A stretch of DNA of 64,000 bases, taken from the NCBI RefSeq assembly GCF_020889685.1, contig NZ_JACMYO010000017.1, positions 1 to 64,000 of the forward strand. The letters are read 5' to 3'. Position 1 is the first letter of the stretch. Each line of letters opens with the position of its first letter. This DNA comes from Bradyrhizobium oropedii (GTDB taxonomy: Bacteria > Pseudomonadota > Alphaproteobacteria > Rhizobiales > Xanthobacteraceae). The notes below the pieces were generated by a model. The model had not been told where the DNA came from, searched no databases, and saw only the letters and a program-made list of their open reading frames with translations. Made by a program: the position numbers and the translations under genes. Positions 42,021 to 51,000 of this stretch are shown here, in pieces.

Positions 42021-45000
42021 CTAGTTCACAACCTGCCGGCGTTCATCCGGCGTCAACTTCTTCAACTGCTCCGCGTTCAATTGGCCGTCGCCGATCAACT
42101 GGAAGGCGCTGTTCGGATCGTATTGGCTTTGCTTGTCGTTGCCGCGCCGCTTTTGGTCATCGCCACCGTCGTCGCCGCCGTAGCCGAGCACTTCGACGAT
42201 GATGACGGAGGGCTGCTCGTTGGTCCGCGGCGGCGGCATGGCGGCTTGCTGGGCGGCTGCGCCCGCCGTGTTCGAGGCTTCGCTCAGGGCGCCCATGTTG
42301 GGCGCCTGGACCTGCGGCACGCCGATGACGCCACCCTGCGCCTGAATGTTGGCGGCGTTGACAATATGCAGCGCAGCGATGTTGACGAAACTCGACGCGC
42401 GGATACCCGCCTCGCCGGCATCGACGGTGCCGAGCGGAGCGATCAGATCGACCGTTCCGCGCGGTACGTCCGGAATCGGTTGCAGCGTCGCGATGCCGGC
42501 ACCGCTCGACGGCACCACCGGCGATATCGTGATGTTGCCGTAGCTGTCGTAAGTGCGCTTGGGCGGCGTATAGATCACGGTGGTCTTGGCGCCGCGGCCG
42601 GCGTTGATGTCGCCCTCCGCCGACCAGATGACGATGTTGCCGCCGAACGTCGTCATGATGCGCGACAGGCCCATCAGCACGCTGTTCTGCGAATAGAGCT
42701 GGATGTTGCCCGCGCCTTGCGTGATGAGGCCCGCGTCGGCGCCGGGCACCAGCCCTTCGGTCCCGATCGTGACCCCTCCGCCCGGCGTGAGGAACTGGAT
42801 GTCGCCGCCGAAATCGGTGTGAACGAAGCCACTTTGAATGGCGTAATTCGGCTGGCCCGGCGTACCGATCGTCGCGGTGAACATCGTGATGTCGCCACGG
42901 TAAGCGGCATCATTCGGGAACAGCGCGGCGATCGCTTCGCGCCCGCGCAGATAGGAGCCGGCGCGCGGGCCGCCGATCTCGTTGTATTCGCGCCCGCCCG
43001 CGGTCAGCTCGGCGTAGTAAACCTGCCGCAGGAAGATGTGCCGCTGCGCATCGGGCAACGCGAGGAAATAGCTGAGCGCATCGGCCTTGGCCCCGCCATA
43101 GCCGAAGCGATCCTTGAGCCAAGCGCAGAGCTCGTCTCCATAGGTCTTGGCCACCTTGCCAGGTTGGTCAGCGATCGGCCCCGCGCCTGCGAGATTGTTC
43201 GGATCGAGATAAAGCCTGGCAAAGCCGGACCAGTCGACCTGGCCAACGCCGACCTCGCCTGCACCAACGCCGGCCTGCATGACGACACCAGCGCCGAGCC
43301 GCTTGTCGCCGGCAACGAGCGCGCCGATGCTTTCGACGGTCGCCTTTGATCCCTGATAGATGTTCCCGGCCGCCGTGATTTCGAACGTACCCGGGCCGGC
43401 GATCGCCCAGCCTCCCTTCGCGTTGGGTTGAGATCCCGGCCAGCCTGCATAGATGATGTTGCCGCCGGCCGCGATGGTCGACACATCGTTCTGACCGCTA
43501 TGCAGGATGAGGCCCAACGTATCGACGATGTCACCGCCCGCGAGCATCTGTAGCGGCCTGGCGGCCTGATAGTAGACGCTATTGACGGTACCACCCGCGG
43601 TGGTCTGGCTCTTCGTCAGGATCCAACCATACGTGACGTTCGTGATATCGCCGTTCACTGCATAGATGCGCGACAGATCGCTTTGGGCTGGCACAGCCCG
43701 ATCCTTCACCGTGTTTGCATCGAACACGAAGGGCTGCCCGCCGCTACCGTAGGAGTAAACGGGTAGCGCGCCGCTTGGTTGATCGTCCACAGCGGTATAG
43801 TCGCCCCAATAGTTGGAGGCAGTGATCGTGATTCCATTCGTCAAGCTCGCCCAGCCGGGCCTGAACGGCGTTGCCAGGCCCGACGCCGGTGTCATCAACA
43901 GCCCCGTCTCGTGCGCGTTACCAAAGATCGATCCCTGCGCCAGCACCTCGAGCGTGCCGCTCGATGACGGCAGCAGCATTCCCCCGCCAAGGCCATAAAT
44001 GTTTCCGTTCGTGGCAACCGCCCGTACGATCGAGGGCAGGAAGTGGGAAGCGGTCGCGCCGCTGCCGGGCGACAGCGAACCACCTGCGGCCATCATGTTG
44101 ACTGCGGTTGTCCCGGTCCACAGCGTGAACCAGCTCGCGCCCTCGTCGCCATTGTCGGCAGCGGTCAGGCCGGTCGTGCCGACACGCCCCGGATCGAGAA
44201 TAGTTCCCACCGCCAGATCGCCGCGCGCACGGATATCGATCACGCTGTCGCCCGGTGCAAAATCTCCACCGCCGAGCGTGGTCATCGAATAGGGCGTCAA
44301 CGGATTGATCGGCCGCGGATCTATCCCGATATTGCGGTCGTTGCCGGCGACGAGGCTGCCGAAGTCTCCCGTCGCGATATCCATGCGTCCCCGGAGATTG
44401 ACGAACTGATTGCCGCCGGTGCCGATACCACCCGCCTTCACCGACAGCGAGCCACCGCCGGTCTGCATAAGGCTGCCATCGGCCATCACACGCCCACTGC
44501 CGCCGACGGCGATGACGAGGCCACGGCCAGCGTCACCCATCATGCCGCCCGCCTGCACCGTGACATTGCCGCCGCCGAGCGTGCCAAGGCCGGAGAAGGC
44601 CGAGAGATTCAAGGCCAGCGTGCCATTGTTGAACGCCGGATCATATGTATAGCTACCGAAATTGATGCCCCAGGCGGTCCGCTGGCCGATCTCCGAACCA
44701 CCCTGGCGCCATAACCATGACCCGATCTCAGTCGCGCGATTCGTCAGCATGCCTTTGACGTCGCCTTGCGCGACCAGCAGGAAGTCCCCGCCATGCTCGG
44801 GGTAATACATCCGCTCCGAGCCGAGCGTCGCTTGATAGCTGGCGTTCGCCGACCCCAATACCGTGCGGTCGGTCAATACGCCCCGGTCGAGGTTGTAAGG
44901 ATCATTCGCCGCCGTTCCCGTCTCCTTGATCGCGGTGCCAGCGGTGTAGACCCCGAACGGCGATTGCTGGTCGTAGCTGCCGCCCGCGAGAATCTCGAGA

Positions 45001-48000
45001 TCGCCCGTACCGGTGCGTACGACGCTGACTCCGGTCGTCGTCGGCTTGTTGATGGTGACACTAAACGGATCGTTCAGCACCACGTTGCCTGAACCTGCCA
45101 GCGCGTTCGCGGTCTGCAACATGCGGCTGTCGGCGCCGGCAAGATCGGCGCCGCCGACCAGCCGCATTGACCAGGATTGCGTTTCGGGAGCGAGCATCGG
45201 CGAGATCGCCCAGACCTGGCGATCACCAGGTCCCGTCAGCATGCTGACGGTCGTTCCCTCAGGCAGCACGAAGCCGACCGGCAGATTGACGTCTTGGCGG
45301 AAGGTAAAACCTCTGAAGAGAGTCAGATCCGAGTTGGGGGGAAGCTTCATCGGTTGAAAGATGACTCCCGCGCTCAGGAATCTGTTCGCACCTGGACCAT
45401 CGAAATAGATACCCGCGCTGAGCTTGGTGCCAGGCTGCCAGTTCACCGTACCCTGGATCAGATCGCCTGCCTTATAGAGGACACTGCCGTCCGGGGCGTA
45501 GATGTTCCCACCTCTTAACGTTGGCTTGAGGGATACGGGCAGGGTTAGCCTGAACGGTTGTTCCAGTAGGAAATCGACGGGCAGCGGATGGGCGCTGCTG
45601 GGAGTGGCGCCGAGCCTGCGATCGATGCCCGGACCGGTAGCCGTAAACTCCAGCCACAGGTTCACACGAGCCGTTGCCGGGAGCTTCGATCCCGTCCCGA
45701 GCGTCGTTCCTCCGAATTGGACAATGTAGCCACCGGCCCCCACCGTGGCGTCCTGCATCAATGTTACGACCGAGTCAGGCGACGCCGGCGGCGGCGCGAA
45801 GCCATCGGTGATACTGCCGTTGATCTTGAGATCGGTGGCGGCGCGGATGACGAGCACGCCCGGTTCGCCGGAGCCGCGCACCGCCGGATCGGCTTTTGGC
45901 CCGTAGCGATAGCCGGAGAGATCGAGATCGCCCTTCGTCGACAGACCACCGCTCGAGGTGATGGCAACGCCGGGCCGCAGATGGAACACGGAGCCATAGG
46001 CCGCAAGCCCTGCCAGGCGGCTCTGCAAGTCACCATTCTGGAGCGCCGCGTTGATGAATGCCGTGCTGTCATTGTGCAGAGCGTCGAGATAGGCCTGATC
46101 GATGATACTGCCGCCCGGAAGATCGTAGGTGCGGAAGCCGTTCATCGCGATGCTGCCGGCACCGCGAATATTGAGCGGCCCACGCGCGTCAACAGCGATA
46201 TCGTTGGCGCCCGCGCCGTCTCCGCCGGTGCCGCCGCGGCGCGGCGCGTTGAGCTCGAGCCTGCCGCGCGTCACGCCATCCGGCGAGCTCATGTCGATGG
46301 TCGCCCCTGCCGCCAGCGTCATGGTGCCGTGCGTGGTGGTGAGCTCGACATGTGCGGTGTTGCCGGCTTCGACCGGCGCGCCGTAGCTGTCGGTTTGCAG
46401 CACATTGCCATGGGCATCGAGCACGGCATTCGCCGTGAGCCTGAGATCGTCGCGTGCGGACAACCGGATGGTGCCGGGCTTGGCGCCGCTCGCGTCGATC
46501 CTGCCGTTGACCGTGAGGCTGCCCTGATCGACCGCAACCGTCACGGTGCGCGCCTTGACACCGTCGCCGATGACGAGGCTGCCCTGCCGCAGATCGAAGC
46601 TGCGGCCGCCGAAGAAACCGGCGTCGTTGAGCTTGGCATTCAACGCGCCGAAATCGCCGAAATTCTGCGCCGCGACCGTGAACTGCCCGCTGTCGTAATC
46701 GCCGGTCGACGATCCCCTGAGCGTGCCGGCGAACGAGACCTGCCCATGCGCCGCGTCGATCGCCTTGGCCGTGATCGAGCCCGCGGCATTGTAGGCGGCC
46801 GAGACATCGATCACCGAACCCGCATTCTGGATGATGTTGCCGTTGGTAGAGCTCAGGATGAGATCGCCGCCCCAGCTGAACTTGGTGACGTCGAAGAAGG
46901 CGATGCCGCGGCCCGACAGGTCGACGGTCGCGCTTGCGCCGAGCACGACGTCGTGCGTCGCATTCAGCGTCAGCTTGCCGGACGGCAAGGCGAATGCGGT
47001 GTCGGCAAATACACTGTCTCCGGTGAAGGAGAGCGTGCCGCCGAGATCCGTCACGCCACGCGTGTCGGCGGGCGCGGCCCCCGCTGGCGCGACCAGACGC
47101 AAGGCTGCGCCCGCGCTGACATCGAGCGTAGCCCCGCCGCTCGCCGTGATCTGCGGGGTCGCGATGGTGAGCGCGCCGCCCTGCAACGCGCCGGTGCCGT
47201 CCTGGCTGAGCCCCACCTTCAGCGTGCCGTTGCTGTTCGCGGTGATGCGTTTCGTAGCCGTCAGCGTGACATCGGAGAAGCCAAGCGCAATGCGGTTCAA
47301 CGTTGCGCCATCGGTCGGCTTGGTCAGTGAAGCGTCGTAGCCGAACAGAATCTCGCTAGCCGTGATGGCAAGATGACCCGATCCCGTGCCGGGCCCGCCG
47401 GGAAGAACAGCGCCGGGCGCCTGGCTGCCGTAAGGGATGGTCCCGCCGTTGCCCGTGCGAATGCCATTCCAGACCAGCGTGTCGGCGGTGATGCCGGCGG
47501 TATCGCCCGCGGCGCCGAGACCATAAATGGCCGGCGCATTGAGAACGAATTTGAGAGCATCGGAGGAGGCTCCGCCCTGACGCGTGGTGTCGAGGTTGAC
47601 GCTGCCGATCAGATTGAAGGCGCCGCTTGCCGTGATGATGAGTTGCTCAAGCACGGGGCTGCCGGCAGTCGTCGACGGCCGCAGCAGCTTGTCGAGCACG
47701 CTTTGGGTGAGATTCCAGCCCGTTGGCAGTTGGCCTGCGGCCTGCGCCGCTGCAAGCGCGGCCTCGGTGCCGACATTGACCTGCTCCTGCGTGACGTTGA
47801 GGTAACGCGCACCGAAATTGACGTCACCCATGGTGAGTCCACCCGGCGCAGCAAGCACCACGCTGCCATCGCTGAGCAGCGAAGCACCGCTCGCGATACT
47901 GATCGTTCCGGGCCCAACGGCATCCAGAAATTGGAACCGGCCGTTGGCGACCGCGAGCACAGCCGGACTATAGGCAGGGTTTGCAGTCGAGTCAGAGGTT

Positions 48001-51000
48001 ATGTTGGCGTAGAAATAACCCAGCGTGGAATCAACCGCGTTGCTGCTCAGTCCGCGCGTGTCGATGGTCGCGCCGCCCGCCATGTTGACCGTCTTGCCGA
48101 TCAGGAACACCTGGCCCGCGCGAATCGTAGCGCCGTCGAGCAGGTTGACGGCCGTGGTCGAGCTCCCATCAAAGTAAATGTTGGCGCCGGCCCCGGGATT
48201 GTCAGTCTCGGAGTACACGCTGGCGCCACCCAGCAGCACCGTCGATGCCTTGAAGGCATTGATGTCGTCGCTCGAAATTGACGTATGACCCGCTATCGGT
48301 GCGGTTCCCGGCGCAGTGATGTCGAGCACGCCGTCACCCGATGAGGCGAGCCGCGGCCTGATCACCAGCGTGCCGTCGACGCCGCCTTTGGCGCCGTCGA
48401 ACAGCGCGGTGCCGGCGAACGACAGCGATTTCGCATTATCCGGCGACGCAAAGAGATTGAAAACGAGAATCTTGCCGTCTTCGGGCAGGCGATACCGGAA
48501 GCCGCCGAACTGGGCTGCCTGTGCGCGCTCGAAATCGGCATAGCCGGTCTCGTTATACTGCGAATAGAGCCGCGTGGTCTGGCCTGCGGTCAGGATCACC
48601 CGTGTCGGCAGCGTGTCCCTCATTCCAGTGTTGGCAACGCCGAGATAGCCTGAGGTGACCACTGAGCCGTTGCCCGCGGTCACGGGCGCCATCATCGTCG
48701 TTCCGGTCGCGCCCAGCTCGACGCGGTAACCGCCGGGCAACAGGGCATAGCTCGAAGGGAGCAGCGTATAGGTGCCCGCGGGCAATCCCGGCACACCCGA
48801 AGGAAGCGTGATCTGCTGGCCGATCACGGGATCACCGGCACCATTGGTTGCGATCACCGGCGCGTAGTCGGCTGCGCTGCCCGGCACGATCGCATAGACC
48901 TTGTTGCCCGCGGCGCTGTAGCTGTTGACCGGATTGGCATTGACGAGTGCGGTCTTCAACACATCGACCGAACCGCCACGACCGGAGATGAAGCCTGCGC
49001 CGGTGAGCGTGCCGCCGCCGGAGAGATCGAGCACCGAGCCCGGCTCACCCACGACAGATACGGCATTGACCGAGATGCCGCTGCCGATCTTCAGATTGCT
49101 CGAATGATCGTCATAAAATGCGCTCGCCAGGTTGTGCAGCGTGCCGTCCGCGCCCTGATAGGTGATGCCATCCGACGTGCCGCCAAACGGCATGATCAAG
49201 CCGGCTGCGCTTGCGGAGGTGATGCTTCCGCTGCGGAAGGTGATCCGTGCCCCGGCATCGCTGTTGAACGAGATGCGCCCCAGTGGCGCGCGAAGAACAC
49301 CCCCCTGGTCGATATTGGCGGCAACAAGAGTTAGATCGCCGAACACCGCAGCCGGTACCGCCGGTGTCTGGTCGTCGTTGCGGCGGATCACGAGACGGGC
49401 GTCGGGATCATAGGCGGCACTTATTCCATTCGGACGGAGCCCAACCGCGATCGTGGCGACCGCGCCGCTCAAGGGATAGATCTGGTCCGCGGTGAGCGCG
49501 AGATTTTCAACATCGAGGCCGCCATTGCCGAACCGGATATCACCGCTGCTCTGCAACGCGACTTGATGAAAGCCGCGGGCATCGAATGGAATGCTGACCG
49601 GACGTCCGGGACCGAAATCGACCGCCCCACTGCCCTGCACGCCGGTGGCTCCGAACAGGACGGAGCCGTAGACATCGATCAAGTTGCCTGCGACGGAGAA
49701 ACTTCCGCCCGCCGCCGGATTGCGGACGTGGAGATTGTTGATCCCGGGCGCATATCCCATCGACGTCTGCGCATCTGCTTCGTTGTAGACGCCATCGAGC
49801 CGGACATAGGGCGCCGACAAGCGAACTGTGCTGTTCGGGGTGTCAGGCGCCGCGGCGATGACGCCGCTCGAAAGCCGGAGGCTGCGCGACAGGCTGAGAT
49901 CCACATTGCCGTCGAAGATGAGAAGATCGCGGGTAAAGAGCGCGAGCGAGCCGAAGCCGCCCTTCTGGACCTGATTGATGCCAATCACGGCGCGCCCGAA
50001 TTGCAAAGCCGGATCGGCCTGACCGGGCGACAGATCATCGCTCAGGCCACTCCCCGCAGCGTTTTGCACGAGCGTGATGTCGCGCGACCTCTGGAACGCC
50101 TCAGGCAAATCGCCGCTGGCATAGGGCGCGTTTGCATTCGGCTGTCCGACGATGTAGCCACGCCACGACATGGTCAGGTTAAGCGCGCCGCCGGACGCGC
50201 CGCTGCCGCCGGCCGCCGCGCGCAAGGTGCCATCAAGCGCCATACCGAAACTCGAAGAGAGCGAGATCGAGCCACCATCGCTAGCGGCAGGCGTCGGGAT
50301 ATAGCTGTCGCCGTTCAGGACATCGACCAGCGCGGAGGTGCCCGACGCGTCGATCAGCGCACCCGGGCGAACGATCACGAAGGCATCGCTGACGGCAGCC
50401 GCGGCCCCTATGCCGCCGATGCGGATCGTGCCGCCGTCCGGCACAGAAGCATAGGAGATCCCGCGCTCATCGCGTCCCACCGCATCACGCGCGGAAACAT
50501 CCAGCACCGCGTCGTCGCCGATCCAGAACGAGCGTGTCAGCCCGAACTCGCCGTAACCGGAATTGTAGTTGGTGTTGCTGGAGGTGTCCTGCAGACTCGT
50601 GATCAGGATATTGCCGGCGGGCGCCGTGATCGCGCCGTCGATGACAGTCTGGCGATTGGCGAAGATCGAGACTGAACGCCCCGGATCGACGTTGATGGAC
50701 GCGCCCTTGGCCAGCGTGAAATCATGCAGGCTCCAGAACGTCACATCGGCGCCGACGCGCTGCGTGGTACTGCGCTTGAAGGAATCGATCGTGAACCTCT
50801 GTGGCGTCCACAGCTCCGCGGCATCCGAAACGAGGCTGCCGCTGGGCGCGGTGTAGCTGTGCTGCGTGAAACGATAGATCGGCACCTCTGCATCCACGCG
50901 CGTGCCTTCGCCGATCTCGATGCCTGTGTTGCTGCCGATGTTGTAGGCGGTGAAACCGGACCGGAATATCGCGGGGTCGAGCACCAGCGCATCGGCCACC

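Noticed and set aside
45588-47330. A 580-codon open frame on the plus strand inside the haemagglutinin gene
   Set aside because: Antisense to a clear beta-helix repeat protein; Arg/Gly/Ala-rich translation without domains, as usual for the antisense of high-GC coding DNA.
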